A stretch of 64,000 nucleotides of DNA from Agrobacterium larrymoorei (GTDB lineage: Bacteria > Pseudomonadota > Alphaproteobacteria > Rhizobiales > Rhizobiaceae): assembly GCF_005145045.1 (NCBI RefSeq), contig NZ_CP039692.1:550001-614000 (forward strand), in the 5' to 3' direction. This document shows, piece after piece, positions 1 to 9,528 of this stretch; within the stretch, counting starts at the first letter, position 1; each line of letters opens with the position of its first letter. The notes below the pieces were generated by a model, which saw only the letters and a program-made list of their open reading frames with translations, did not search any database and was not told where the DNA came from. The translations under genes were made by a program, and so were the position numbers.

Positions 1-1411
1 CAGCTGAAGTCAGCGTGCCATTCAAAATCGCGACCTGCTGCGCTGTCCCAACATAGTCAGACACCTCTGTATGAACAAACTGATATCGCAGCCCTCCGTT
101 TAGCGTCAGCCTGTCTGTCGCCTCATAGGAAGCTTCGGCAAAACCGGCTACAGTCGTCACGTCAATGTCGGGGTATAGACCTGTTATACCAACCGTATCG
201 AAATTCAGACCACCGGAAGACAGCGCTCGGCTGAAATCAAAAATATTCTGGTGAGAGGAGAACGAGTCGTGATCGGCATCGATACCGTAGGTAATTTTGA
301 GCGCGTCGGTCGGCTCTGCAACCAAAGCTGCTTTGAAGGTATAGTAATTCGTGTCCTGAGAACTCGCCCAGAAATATGTCGAAGCAGGGAAAGGATTAAA
401 TTGAATCTCCTCACGACGCACGGCTGCCTGGATGAGCAGTTCCTGATTCAAGAAGTCCTCGTCCTTATACGCGATGTCGAACATCGCGCGCTGGGTTCTA
501 GGATTGAAATCCGAGCTGTATCCACTCCGCGGCTCCAGCAAGCTCGGATTTCCAAGCCCAGCAAGGTTTACACCATAGAACAGTCCATAGTCTGGATTCT
601 GCTTGCTGTCATATAATTGGGCCGAAACCTCAAGACGACGAGTATCGTCGATTTGAAAACCGACCGATCCCATGACATCCAACCTCTTATTGAATGCATT
701 GGAAGACTGCACGATGTCCGGCATGACCATCTCGCCACTACCATCATAGAGCGCACCGCTGCGATTACCTGCTATGGAAAGACGGGCGTCCCAATTCTCC
801 GCATTATAGGTCACTGCAGCTTTCGCATTGCGGTCAAAATCCTGGCTGCCGGAAAATCCGCTTTCGGCTCCTACAGTGACCTCGCTGTGCATGCCAAGCT
901 CAGCGTCCTTACCTTTTTTAGTGATGATATTGATGATACCGCCTGTCGCATTACCGCCGTAAATGGCGGTCGCACCGGAAAGAACTTCGACCCGAGCGAT
1001 ATTGAAGGGATCGATTGAATCGAACTGGCGGCTCAGTCCGCGGGCAGAGTTCATGGATATGCCATCAATCAGCACCAGTGCTGTTCTTCCGCGCAGGTTC
1101 TGGCCGTAAGAGGTTCTTGCACCGACGCTAACAGGATCGAAGCTTGGAATGGTATCTCCCAAAATCTGCTGCAGGGATTTCCCGGCGCTTGCCTGCTGCT
1201 GAATTTCTTCCGCTTCAACGACATAGATCGTCTTGGCAGTATCGGAAATCTGCTGCGGAGAGCGTCCACCCGTCACGACAATGGTCTCCAGCACTGTGGA
1301 ACCATTTTCAGACGGTGCGTTCTGCGCGGTATCCTGCGCTCTTGCATCGTTCACGCCCATTGCGACGGCGAGAGCCAAAAAGCTGACGCCGAAATTCCAC
1401 CTGCCGTTCAT
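1..1411 (-). CDS. rhtA: TonB-dependent ferric-siderophore receptor RhtA-like (partial, runs off window edge)
   Basis: Outer-membrane receptor, probably for the siderophore made by the adjacent rhb operon. The frame is open from the ATG at 1411 to base 1, so about 470 residues are present and the C-terminal barrel strands are missing. A signal peptide of about 25 residues ends near ARAQ. It is followed by a TonB-box-like segment (STVLETIVV) and then the plug domain, with the typical run ATAIYGGNATGGIINIIT. There is no N-terminal STN signalling domain, so it should be a plain importer rather than a signalling receptor. It is divergent from the AraC regulator rhrA. Gene order rhtA/rhrA/rhbFEDCBA/rhtX matches the Sinorhizobium meliloti rhizobactin 1021 locus. 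Substrate assignment rests on this context. Confidence 0.85.
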   Translation of the reverse strand, partial: MNGRWNFGVSFLALAVAMGVNDARAQDTAQNAPSENGSTVLETIVVTGGRSPQQISDTAKTIYVVEAEEIQQQASAGKSLQQILGDTIPSFDPVSVGARTSYGQNLRGRTALVLIDGISMNSARGLSRQFDSIDPFNIARVEVLSGATAIYGGNATGGIINIITKKGKDAELGMHSEVTVGAESGFSGSQDFDRNAKAAVTYNAENWDARLSIAGNRSGALYDGSGEMVMPDIVQSSNAFNKRLDVMGSVGFQIDDTRRLEVSAQLYDSKQNPDYGLFYGVNLAGLGNPSLLEPRSGYSSDFNPRTQRAMFDIAYKDEDFLNQELLIQAAVRREEIQFNPFPASTYFWASSQDTNYYTFKAALVAEPTDALKITYGIDADHDSFSSHQNIFDFSRALSSGGLNFDTVGITGLYPDIDVTTVAGFAEASYEATDRLTLNGGLRYQFVHTEVSDYVGTAQQVAILNGTLTSA

Positions 1412-1464
1412 ATTGCCCCCAGAAGCATGAAAATATCCGCAGCCGTCCCGCCGCGCTAAATAGA

Positions 1465-1482
1465 AGACTATTTTCATCATGT
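1465..1482 (-). promoter_or_regulatory. Near-match to RirA iron-responsive operator between rhtA and rhrA
   Basis: Read on the minus strand the site is ACATGATGAAAATAGTCT. The rhizobial RirA operator is usually given as TGA-N9-TCA, and here the last base is T rather than A (TGA-N9-TCT). It shares 14 of 18 bases with the exact match upstream of the fecI-like gene at 34326-34343. It lies in the 60-160 bp region from which rhtA and rhrA diverge and overlaps the upstream candidate start of rhrA. Iron repression by RirA is inference. Confidence 0.45.
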
Positions 1483-1568
1483 TTTATGAGGTATGGAATG
1501 GTGGGGCTTGGATGGGAACGAACCCGACTTGGATAAACGCGAACCTCAACAGAAAAGGTATTCGTTTC

Positions 1569-2513
1569 ATGGAAGTGATACGCCCGTTGAAATTCGGAGC
1601 CCTTTCGCAACCGGATGCAGAAAGCAGGCTGGTCTGCAGAACAATCCTGTTCGACATGCTGGGTGAAGCGACAATTGCGGTTGAAGAGGGCGATCTTTCG
1701 GGTGTTACCGGACTTTTGTGGAAACACGTCGATATGTCGCTCGCTACGCTCTATCTGCCGAAAGCGCCTTTACGCCTGACCGCAAGAGGCGTGGAAACGC
1801 CGGATGTGGTAATATTGCGCGCGACCGATGGCCCAATGGTCATACATCACCGCCAACGCGTCTTCGAACTCAAGCCTCGCGAGGTCATCCTGCTTCCTGC
1901 CGATACATTCTCGGAAATAAGCATGCCGAGTGGAGGACGGCTGGATTTTGCCCACCTCCCTCACCCGGCAATTTCGCGATTGAAAAGATCGATAGACAGT
2001 GTGCTGCTTCAGATTTTTCCTGAGGACTGCCTGCCGTTGCAACTTCTGACGAATTATGCGGGCTATCTTTTACGTCAAGAACATCAGGACAAGCAGCACG
2101 CAAGCATGATGGTCGATCACTTTTACGGTCTGATCCCGGTGTTGGCACAGCACGTCACGCAGACCGTGCCGGCTGGGTTACCCTTGAACCGGATGGAGTC
2201 CATTAAAGCTCTGATCGAGAACAGCCTCGCCGATAGCAGTTTTTCCATCGCTGACGTGGCGAAGGCCGAAGGCGTTACTCCTCGAGCGATTCAGAAACTC
2301 TTCAGCCGGTCGGGAACAACGTTTTCCCGATATGTCCTGGACCGGCGGCTGGTTCTTGCAAAGAGCCTGATACTCGCCAGTACAATGACTAAACCCATAA
2401 GCCAGATAGTTTATAGTGTAGGCTTCAACGATCTTTCCTATTTCAATCGCACGTTCCGTAGTCGCTACGGTATTCGTCCGACGGATTTGCGCCGGATGAC
2501 TGCGCAAAATTAG
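1569..2513 (+). CDS. rhrA: AraC-family transcriptional activator of the siderophore locus
   Basis: DNA-binding activator, 314 residues from the ATG at 1569. The C-terminal AraC/XylS domain has two helix-turn-helix units: one around SIADVAKAEGVTPRAIQKLFSR and one near the end with the signature VGFNDLSYFNRTFRSRYGIRPTDLR. The N-terminal part resembles the cupin-like AraC_binding_2 sensor (REVILLPADTFSEI). In S. meliloti RhrA activates rhbABCDEF and rhtA under iron limitation; the same role is inferred here from identical placement. An in-frame ATG at 1479 would add 30 residues. I prefer 1569 because an AAAGG-type ribosome site precedes it and the extension has low complexity and no family resemblance. 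Confidence 0.85.
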   Translation: MEVIRPLKFGALSQPDAESRLVCRTILFDMLGEATIAVEEGDLSGVTGLLWKHVDMSLATLYLPKAPLRLTARGVETPDVVILRATDGPMVIHHRQRVFELKPREVILLPADTFSEISMPSGGRLDFAHLPHPAISRLKRSIDSVLLQIFPEDCLPLQLLTNYAGYLLRQEHQDKQHASMMVDHFYGLIPVLAQHVTQTVPAGLPLNRMESIKALIENSLADSSFSIADVAKAEGVTPRAIQKLFSRSGTTFSRYVLDRRLVLAKSLILASTMTKPISQIVYSVGFNDLSYFNRTFRSRYGIRPTDLRRMTAQN

Positions 2514-2522
2514 GCCAGTTAC

Positions 2523-2556
2523 ATCGATGCCGTGGAGCATTCTCCACGGCATCGAT
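2523..2556. terminator. Bidirectional terminator between convergent rhrA and rhbF
   Basis: A perfect 15-bp stem (ATCGATGCCGTGGAG at 2523-2537 and its complement at 2542-2556) closes a 4-base loop (CATT). It lies 9 bases after the rhrA stop and 16 bases after the rhbF stop. An A-rich tract (2557-2567) on the plus strand gives a U-like tract only weakly, so rho-independent function is likely in at least one direction. Confidence 0.8.
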
Positions 2557-2572
2557 ATCAAAAAATCACCCT

Positions 2573-4378
2573 TCAGGCTGCGCTTTGCTTCCTATTGAAG
2601 TGAACCAGAGGGTTGTCGACCGTACCTTGGAAATCCGGAACCGGGCGTTCGTCATCATCAGCATAACCGTGAGTAAACAGCCGCACCCGGTTCAGGCAAA
2701 GTCGTGGGTACTCGTCACCGAATAGATCGAAGGTGGTGAAACGATCTGTCATATCAGGGAATTTGGCCTGATAGCGCTGGACGGCTTCTGTTGCCAGCTT
2801 CCAGAATACGTCCTCCGAAAGGCCTGATCGCTTGTTGAGAAGAACCGACATGTAACGGAAAACGCAGATGAACAATGTCGTCTGGATGAAGTGGATCAGG
2901 AAATCCGGTGGAAGGCGCAAGAGAACGTCCTGGACTTCTTTCGGAAGACTGTCGGTTTCTGGGAAATTCAGATCGCAGACGATCACGTCATCGATAAAGT
3001 CGCGTAAAGCGAGACGCTCCGGCATGCCGTTTTTCAAGATAAGCGTAGCGTTTTGTCCATGTGCAGAAAAGGCAAGCCCGTGCCGTGCAAGCAGGTGGTA
3101 AACGGGCGGAATGACCACGTCGAAGAACCGCGCCATCCAGTTTTCGACACTGACGCCAGCCTTCTCCGTCAAGGCTTGAACGACCGGTTTCCCATCGCTG
3201 CCGTAATGCATGAATGCGGCCAATGGCAGGCCGATTTCATCCTGCGTGAGATGTCCGGCAAGGCTATCCCGCCAGAGGCACCCCAGCATTTCGTTGAACT
3301 GATAGGGCGCACCGGCAACCTTCGAAAATTGTGGGTGTGCATAATGCATGCCTGCACGCTCTCCCAACAAAACGAGGCCGCAATCCTTGGAGAGAAACTG
3401 ATCCCGCTCCAGAAGCTTATCCAGCCAAGTTGTGAAGGGTGCGGCGGTAAGCGCCCTTTTGCCGGGAATGCCGCGGTAGACAGCCGTATTGAGGATTGTC
3501 ATGCACAGCTTCAGTGTGGACTTCTCCGGTTGGCTGACATTCGACATCGTCCGCACTGATTGCTGAGGCAGATAATGATCCTCACCCTCACCTAGAAAGA
3601 TGATGTTTCCGGACGCAATATCGCCAGCAAAATGGGTGATGATCATATGATCCCATTGCCAGGGATGAACGGGCATCATGTGATGACTGTCCTGAGAAGC
3701 TCCTGCCTTCTCCAGCTTGGAAACGAATAATGCGTACTGGTCTTTTCCAAGGGCCTCGGTAGCAAGACTTTCGTTCGTTAGTCCTTCCTCAGAAACAAAA
3801 GAAGCACGGTCCCGGCTTACGGCGATCCAGACGATTTTGGTGGCTGCGCGATTTTCGGGAGTGAAAGCCAGATAATCAGAATATCCAAGCCCAATCCGTC
3901 CCTTGCTCACCGTTACCCAAGGATGGCCAGTCGTCTCGCCTTCCATGCGGATGTCATCGAGTTCAGCAAGCTCGGCCCCGGTCTTGGTCGCTCTCGCAGC
4001 GATGTGGGCATCTGCGACGAGAGTGTTGCCGAGTTCGCGGATGAAGTGCGCGACGGTCATCGGCTTTACACCGATCTCCGGTAATATTTCTGCGCAGAAT
4101 GCAAGCGGATCATGAACGGGGCTGCTGATACCTTCCGCGTGCTTGACTATGCTGCCGGGTTCGACCGAAAGATTATCGAAAACGTATCGCCTCGCCTTGA
4201 AGCTATAGGATGCATCAGCAAACTCGATACGATAATGTCCCTGTGTTTCCTGCTTTACCGGAAAAACGCGCTCATAAGCGAACTCTTCGATAACCTTTGC
4301 TAGCAGACGACGAGATGTTTCCTTCCAGAGAGCCGGATCGAAGGCGGGCTGAAAAAGTGTTTCAGATGGCACGCGCAT
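2573..4378 (-). CDS. rhbF: IucA/IucC-type NIS siderophore synthetase RhbF
   Basis: NRPS-independent siderophore synthetase that condenses a hydroxamate-bearing diaminopropane with a citrate carboxylate using ATP. It is 601 residues, a normal length for the family. Seen in the sequence: the IucA/IucC core motif MMPVHPWQWDHM (about residues 235-246), the ATP-site segment SNVSQPEKSTLKLCMTILNTA, and a C-terminal FhuF-like part with HGLAFSAHGQNATLIL. The ATG at 4378 overlaps the end of rhbE by 17 bases, indicating translational coupling. It is the last gene of the rhtX-rhbABCDEF operon. It is one of two synthetases here; RhbC and RhbF are expected to act on the two ends of citrate. Confidence 0.93.
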   Translation of the reverse strand: MRVPSETLFQPAFDPALWKETSRRLLAKVIEEFAYERVFPVKQETQGHYRIEFADASYSFKARRYVFDNLSVEPGSIVKHAEGISSPVHDPLAFCAEILPEIGVKPMTVAHFIRELGNTLVADAHIAARATKTGAELAELDDIRMEGETTGHPWVTVSKGRIGLGYSDYLAFTPENRAATKIVWIAVSRDRASFVSEEGLTNESLATEALGKDQYALFVSKLEKAGASQDSHHMMPVHPWQWDHMIITHFAGDIASGNIIFLGEGEDHYLPQQSVRTMSNVSQPEKSTLKLCMTILNTAVYRGIPGKRALTAAPFTTWLDKLLERDQFLSKDCGLVLLGERAGMHYAHPQFSKVAGAPYQFNEMLGCLWRDSLAGHLTQDEIGLPLAAFMHYGSDGKPVVQALTEKAGVSVENWMARFFDVVIPPVYHLLARHGLAFSAHGQNATLILKNGMPERLALRDFIDDVIVCDLNFPETDSLPKEVQDVLLRLPPDFLIHFIQTTLFICVFRYMSVLLNKRSGLSEDVFWKLATEAVQRYQAKFPDMTDRFTTFDLFGDEYPRLCLNRVRLFTHGYADDDERPVPDFQGTVDNPLVHFNRKQSAA

Positions 4379-5720
4379 AGATATCTCCTGTCAGTTTTGC
4401 AGATGAGTCGCTTGGAACACCGAAATTCTGGAACGCAGACGGCGAATTGACCCGATAATGTTGTCGTCCAAGTAGTTGGTTGATGATGGATGCGTTGCGA
4501 TAAGCGCCCAAGCCGAGATCTGGCGCCCCCACACCATGCTGGAATGTTTCGGCGTTTTGGACAAAGACGGCTCCATCGCCACCATCGCAGCGACGGGCGC
4601 GGAAATCGCCTTCAACGATGAGGTCGCCCTTTTCACAGGTTTCAAGAACCTGGCCCTTCAGGCTCTCGATCCATTCCGGCCAGGCATGACGATAGCCGGT
4701 AGCAGCGACAATCGCGTCTGCCTCGACGAGGCTTTCTTCACCGGAAAGATTATGGCGCAGAGCAACCTTGAAGCTGCCACCAAAGCCGGCAGCTTTGACG
4801 TCCTTGACTTCGCAATTTGGTGACAACGAGAGACCGGGGTCTCTACCGCCAATTGAGCGTTCGTATAGAAGATCGTAAATATCCGCGATGGTTGAGAAGC
4901 TGATGCCCTTATAGAGAAGGCCCTGATCAGCGACCGTCTGGCGGCGCGTGGAACGTGGCAGCTTGTGAAACTCACGCATGTAGTCTGGGGTGAAATACTC
5001 GAGCCCGAGCTTCGAATACTCCATGGGAAAAAATCCTGCGGACCTAGTGATCCAGCGAATGGAGGCGCCAGCGGCAACTTTTTCCGGTGTCAATTCGCTG
5101 AACAAGGCTAGCACGCATTCTGCAGCGCTTTGACCCGAGCCGACAACCGTCACACGCCGCGCCTTCATAAGCTCCGCCTTGCGCTTGGCAAATTCGGCGG
5201 AGTGATAGATTGATCCATTGCTTTGCAAGGCAGTCCATTTCGGCAAGTAGGGCGATGTTCCTATGCCAACGACGATGTTTTTGCTGCGATAAATGCGAGA
5301 GGCGCCCGCAGACGAGCGGCTTTCGGTGATAAATGCTTCGTCACTACGATCAAAACGTACATCCACGACGCTTTCACCAAAGCGGCAGGACGACAACTGC
5401 TGGGACGCCCAGCGGCAATAATCATCGTATTCCTGACGAGGAATAAGAAAGTTTTCGTAGAAGTAGAATTTGTAAAGCCTGTCGTGTGCAGCCAGATAAT
5501 TGAGAAAACTCAATTTGTTGGTCGGGTCTGCCATGGAAACGAGATCCGCAAGAAATGGCACCTGCAAGGTCGTTCCGGGTAAAATCAATCCCTCATGCCA
5601 ACGGAAACCAGGCTTACGCTCCAGAAAGGTTGCACACACCTCAGGATGAGAAGAAAGAAGGGATGCGAGCCCCAGATTGAATGGCCCGATGCCGATGCCG
5701 GCAAGGTCGAGTGTGGTCAT
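4362..5720 (-). CDS. rhbE: Diaminopropane N-monooxygenase RhbE (IucD-like)
   Basis: FAD- and NADPH-dependent N-hydroxylase, 452 residues, which makes the N-hydroxy amine of the hydroxamate. Seen: the N-terminal FAD site GIGIGPFNLGLA, the substrate-region motif WHEGLILPGTTLQVPFLADLVSMADPTNKLSFLNYL typical of lysine/ornithine monooxygenases (residues about 42-78), the NADPH site VVGSGQSAAECV near residue 195, and the C-terminal ATGY motif (IVAATGYRHAWPE). Start choice: a GTG at 5726 overlaps the rhbD stop in a GTGA arrangement, but the ATG at 5720 lies 8 bases after a GGA ribosome site and fits better. The substrate 1,3-diaminopropane is inferred from RhbA and RhbB upstream. Confidence 0.92.
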   Translation of the reverse strand: MTTLDLAGIGIGPFNLGLASLLSSHPEVCATFLERKPGFRWHEGLILPGTTLQVPFLADLVSMADPTNKLSFLNYLAAHDRLYKFYFYENFLIPRQEYDDYCRWASQQLSSCRFGESVVDVRFDRSDEAFITESRSSAGASRIYRSKNIVVGIGTSPYLPKWTALQSNGSIYHSAEFAKRKAELMKARRVTVVGSGQSAAECVLALFSELTPEKVAAGASIRWITRSAGFFPMEYSKLGLEYFTPDYMREFHKLPRSTRRQTVADQGLLYKGISFSTIADIYDLLYERSIGGRDPGLSLSPNCEVKDVKAAGFGGSFKVALRHNLSGEESLVEADAIVAATGYRHAWPEWIESLKGQVLETCEKGDLIVEGDFRARRCDGGDGAVFVQNAETFQHGVGAPDLGLGAYRNASIINQLLGRQHYRVNSPSAFQNFGVPSDSSAKLTGDIYARAI

Positions 5721-5722
5721 GG

Positions 5723-6313
5723 TCACAATCCAAATTGTTCGATGAAGCGCTGTCGGTGGCAGAACATGAGCTTTGCCCGCTTATCCGGTAGATCGATCTC
5801 ACCCTGCTCTTCGAAAGCGCAGACAGGTGCATATCGAAGCAGCCGTTTCGCCTCGACGCTCGGCTCCCCAACCACCTTTTCAGTGGCGAGATCGTCGAGA
5901 AAAAGGAAACGTGTGAAAGCGCGGATCACTGCAGGAGCAATACCTCGTCCAAAAAACGAAGGCTCGCCCACTAGCATGTGCCAGCCACGATCCTTGTCCG
6001 CCGCAGAGTAATGCCGACCGAGTATATCGTCCTTCGCCCAATAAGCTTCCCAATAACTCATCGGCGTTCCATCGATAAAACCGATATACGGATCCTGATG
6101 CGGGTCTGTAAGATTCGTATCGATATATGCGGCAATGTGCTCTTTCGGCTTAGCCATCTTCCATTGCGGGACGACATGAGGCTCATTCATCCATCGCCAC
6201 AGAAGATCGAGATCGCTCTCCTTCTCAAGCAGCCGGAAGCTGATCGTTTTGCCGATATCCGGGTCATATCTGGAATAAGCAAAACGAGCGTGGGTCAGGA
6301 GTTGATCAGCCAT
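5723..6313 (-). CDS. rhbD: N-acyltransferase RhbD (IucB-like, GNAT)
   Basis: GNAT-fold acyltransferase of 196 residues that acetylates the hydroxylated diaminopropane to give the hydroxamate. The IucB-family pattern is visible: [15 protein letters not shown] near residue 40, then [19 protein letters not shown] and the acetyl-CoA part [24 protein letters not shown]. The ATG at 6313 overlaps the rhbC stop by 8 bases. A longer reading from a TTG at 6388 would lie inside rhbC and adds no family sequence, so I reject it. In S. meliloti rhizobactin one acyl group is a long-chain unsaturated acid attached by a separate function; nothing in this protein shows that ability. Confidence 0.9.
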   Translation of the reverse strand: MADQLLTHARFAYSRYDPDIGKTISFRLLEKESDLDLLWRWMNEPHVVPQWKMAKPKEHIAAYIDTNLTDPHQDPYIGFIDGTPMSYWEAYWAKDDILGRHYSAADKDRGWHMLVGEPSFFGRGIAPAVIRAFTRFLFLDDLATEKVVGEPSVEAKRLLRYAPVCAFEEQGEIDLPDKRAKLMFCHRQRFIEQFGL

Positions 6314-8060
6314 GTGCCCGCGCCTGCACCTGTTGAAACAGAGGGTTGTCGATTTCCAGATAGACGGACTGCGTTTCGAGTGGCCCAACCAGCTCGTCCA
6401 TCTGCGCCAGCCGTGTTCTCAAGTTCGCCTTGCACTGCAACGTCGGCGCCAGCGTTTTTCCGACAAGCACGGATTGCCCACCTTCCCTCGCATCTAGGCT
6501 GATCAAGGCATCGCGCAAGATCGAGATCAACGTTTCTTCACTAACAAAACCCTCTCGGCCGAGAGCGCCGATCATGCCCAGAGTGGAGTTGATGAACGCG
6601 TAGTAAAGAACCCGCTCATCGACGGCTTCCTCACCGAAAACGGATTCGCTTCGCTCGCCGATCCCAGGAATGGCTGCATGTAGGGCGGCGTGAGCCCGTT
6701 CATGATGAAAGAAGCCCTGATTATCGCGGTAGAAAGCAGAGACCGGATAACCATCCTCGATCTCCAGCAACACGTTTTGCTGGTGCGCCTCTGTTGCGAT
6801 GCCATGCCGCAGATAAAGCGCGAATACGGGTTTCACGAAAACTTCGAGAAACCGCTCAAACCAGTCGATTGCCACAGCACCGACGTCCCTGTTTTCAATA
6901 CGCGCGTGTTTACGAATTAACGCTCCAACCCGGCTACCTCGCTCCGGCAGATGCTCGCAGAGAGCAGCCAACAAGGTCACGTTTCGATTGAAATGCGCGC
7001 CATGAAACGGATTTTCGCGCATCGAAACTGAAAGCCCGTCGATGACGTCGCCATTTGGTGCAACGCCGATATAGGCCGGGTCGGGCATCAGGTTGAATCC
7101 TGGATAATCCTTCGTCAGTTCCTGCCCCAGTTTATTGCTTCGGAAGCGATACATGTCGTCGCCGCGCAGAAGTTCCCGAGCCAAATTGATCCGCACCGAG
7201 TTGGTGATACCAATACCGAGTGAAAGCTTCAGCATGAAGGGTGCATCGGAGCGATAAAGCGTGCGCACCGAAGACGTTGGAAACCAGGGAGCACCCGCCT
7301 CACCGCAATCCACTATTTTGCCAGAGGCAACAAGCGACGCGACTTCTACGCCTTTGAGCATCGCGTCTGCCTGCCATGGGTGAACAGGAAGGAAGGCAAA
7401 GTCGCCGTTTGGCAGATTGGCGCGCAAGGCCGACAGTGCTTCACCTTCTACTGCCTCCAACCAATCTTCGGACGAGGGTGACCCTTCGGAATGCCCAGAG
7501 TGATAGATATCTCTCGCCACCGCGAACCAACGCAACCGGAAGCTCGCTGCGAATTCGGGAGAATAGCGTCGCCCCTCTTCTTCGGTCATTCCCTCACGGC
7601 TTTTTGGGCAAGGGTGGATACCATGTCCCGCGATCAAACCCTGTTCGGCCGCGATGAAGGACACATGATCATCGATGAGTGCCTCCAGATCGCTCTCGCG
7701 GTTCGCCAGAGCGGCTTCGATCAGCAAGCAACTGGAATGCGCCCGCTTTAGAAGATCTTCGCGGCCTTCATCTGAGCTATTGGCCTCAATTCTTTCAATG
7801 ATGACACTGATGGCATCTTCGGCACTGACGGTGTTGGTTCCGCTATCATCGTTCAACACGACAGGTTCGGCAAAAAGATTGTGCCCTGTGATCGACCGAT
7901 AGACGACCGGCACCTTCAAGCTACCGCCGTTGTTTGGGAAGTTCAGCGTCAGTTTTTGTTTCGCTGCCTCCTGGCTCCATACGCTACGATCCGCATATTC
8001 GCGAACCACGCAGTTCAGAAGGGAGCGGAGGGCGAGTGTTGCAGCCTTATGTGCGTGCAT
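6306..8060 (-). CDS. rhbC: IucA/IucC-type NIS siderophore synthetase RhbC
   Basis: Second NIS synthetase of the operon, 584 residues from the ATG at 8060. Motifs seen: [15 protein letters not shown] (equivalent to HPWQW in RhbF), the ATP-binding segment [35 protein letters not shown], and the C-terminal FhuF-like [24 protein letters not shown]. The start overlaps the end of rhbB by 14 bases; a TTG at 8114 upstream is inside rhbB and unlikely. RhbC and RhbF are clearly different paralogues, which fits sequential addition of two diaminopropane hydroxamates to citrate, as in schizokinen and rhizobactin 1021. Confidence 0.93.
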   Translation of the reverse strand: MHAHKAATLALRSLLNCVVREYADRSVWSQEAAKQKLTLNFPNNGGSLKVPVVYRSITGHNLFAEPVVLNDDSGTNTVSAEDAISVIIERIEANSSDEGREDLLKRAHSSCLLIEAALANRESDLEALIDDHVSFIAAEQGLIAGHGIHPCPKSREGMTEEEGRRYSPEFAASFRLRWFAVARDIYHSGHSEGSPSSEDWLEAVEGEALSALRANLPNGDFAFLPVHPWQADAMLKGVEVASLVASGKIVDCGEAGAPWFPTSSVRTLYRSDAPFMLKLSLGIGITNSVRINLARELLRGDDMYRFRSNKLGQELTKDYPGFNLMPDPAYIGVAPNGDVIDGLSVSMRENPFHGAHFNRNVTLLAALCEHLPERGSRVGALIRKHARIENRDVGAVAIDWFERFLEVFVKPVFALYLRHGIATEAHQQNVLLEIEDGYPVSAFYRDNQGFFHHERAHAALHAAIPGIGERSESVFGEEAVDERVLYYAFINSTLGMIGALGREGFVSEETLISILRDALISLDAREGGQSVLVGKTLAPTLQCKANLRTRLAQMDELVGPLETQSVYLEIDNPLFQQVQARAHG

Positions 8061-9528
8061 GATCGTTCTCCATTTCGCGCGCCATGTCTTGAACCGCGTC
8101 CAAAACACGGCCAATGACTTCGGGGGTTGAATTCGGGTTGAGAAGTGTGAGCTTGAAATGAACTCTGCCGTTGAGGACGGTCGTCGCTAGTGCGGCAATT
8201 CCTTTACGGAAGAGTTCTGCGCGTACCCGCAATGTAATTTCGTCTGAACGCTTCTCCCCTTGCGGCGAGAGATATCTGAACAGGACGGTGGAGAGTGAGG
8301 GTTCTGCCGCCAACTTCAAATTCGCTCGAACACGAATATCCGCAGCAGCCGCGACAGTATTATCCAGCGTCCTGCAGATCAGTGCGTCCAGATTATCCGC
8401 CCCAACGGACCGAAACGTCATCAAGACCTTGAGGGCATCGGCTCGTCTCGTCGTCTGCATGGACGACTCCACGAAATTTGGAACATCGCCAAAAATCGAC
8501 ACCTCCGGGTTCAGATAATCCGCCTTCATTGCCAAAGGCGAAAAGTCAGCGGCGTTGCGGACCAGAAGCACTCCGCAGCTGATTGGCTGAAACAGCATCT
8601 TGTGGAAATCGAGCGTGATTGAGTCCGCCCGTTCTATTCCCGCCAGGCGCTGTCTGTGCCGGGAAAATAGCAGGCCTCCGCCATAGGCAGCGTCTACGTG
8701 GAGCCATATTCCATATGAGGCTGCAAGATCGGCAATTTCCTGCAAAGGATCCGTCGCGCCGAGATCTGTCGTGCCCGCCGTTGCAGCAATGACGAATGGC
8801 GATCGGCCTTGCGCGAGTGCGGATTCTATCGCATTTTTCAACGCTGCTTGGGACATTCGTCCATCAGCGTCAGTAGAGACAGTGACCACTGCGTCCTCTG
8901 GAAAACCAAGAATAGAGGCGCTTTTCCGGATACTGAAGTGCGACTGTTCCGACGTAAAGATGACCACTTTTCGGTCCGCCGGAGCTCCTTGCCGCTCAGC
9001 CGCCAGATAAAGAGCCGTCATATTGGACTGGCTGCCGCCGCTGGTAAAACTGCCGCCTGCGCTCTCGGGCAAGCCTGCAAAATCCGTCAGCCAGGAGAGC
9101 ACCCTCTCCTCCACAAGCGTTGCGAAAGGCGACTGATCCCAGGAATCCAGAGACTGGTTTGTCGCAGAAAGCAGAACTTCCGCCGCCAAGGCCGGAATTG
9201 CAACAGGGCAATGAAGATGCGCCACTGTCGCGGGATTGCCTACGTTCAGTGCATGGCGAACGGCGAGAAAACCAACCTCATCAAAAGCCGACAACGTGCC
9301 GGTTCCATTGTCTGGAAGCACATCCATGCCGTTGAGCAGTGCTCGCATCTGCTCTACATCCGCGCCGTGGTGGATGCTGTCTTTGGATGTGTTATCCGAA
9401 ATCAACGCAACCGCTGCTGCCATCGCTTGACGGTAGGATGCCTGAGCGTCAGCATCAGGTCCAAGGATGAAGGAAGACATATTCGACGCCGCAGGCGTTT
9501 CCCTGGTGTTCAATAGCGTCACATTCAT
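8047..9528 (-). CDS. rhbB: L-2,4-diaminobutyrate decarboxylase RhbB
   Basis: PLP-dependent group II decarboxylase of 493 residues converting 2,4-diaminobutyrate to 1,3-diaminopropane, the backbone amine of the siderophore. Seen: FTSGGSQSNMTALYLAAERQ near residue 165, ATAGTTDLGATDPLQEIADLA, HVDAAYGGGLLFS (cofactor aspartate) and SITLDFHKMLFQPISCG with the PLP lysine. The ATG at 9528 overlaps the rhbA stop as ATGA. Pairing with an adjacent diaminobutyrate aminotransferase is the usual arrangement for diaminopropane supply. Confidence 0.93.
   Translation of the reverse strand: MNVTLLNTRETPAASNMSSFILGPDADAQASYRQAMAAAVALISDNTSKDSIHHGADVEQMRALLNGMDVLPDNGTGTLSAFDEVGFLAVRHALNVGNPATVAHLHCPVAIPALAAEVLLSATNQSLDSWDQSPFATLVEERVLSWLTDFAGLPESAGGSFTSGGSQSNMTALYLAAERQGAPADRKVVIFTSEQSHFSIRKSASILGFPEDAVVTVSTDADGRMSQAALKNAIESALAQGRSPFVIAATAGTTDLGATDPLQEIADLAASYGIWLHVDAAYGGGLLFSRHRQRLAGIERADSITLDFHKMLFQPISCGVLLVRNAADFSPLAMKADYLNPEVSIFGDVPNFVESSMQTTRRADALKVLMTFRSVGADNLDALICRTLDNTVAAAADIRVRANLKLAAEPSLSTVLFRYLSPQGEKRSDEITLRVRAELFRKGIAALATTVLNGRVHFKLTLLNPNSTPEVIGRVLDAVQDMAREMENDHART

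Noticed and set aside
1479-1568. Upstream start for rhrA at 1479
   Set aside because: It has no clear ribosome site and overlaps the candidate iron box. The extra 30 residues look like translated leader.
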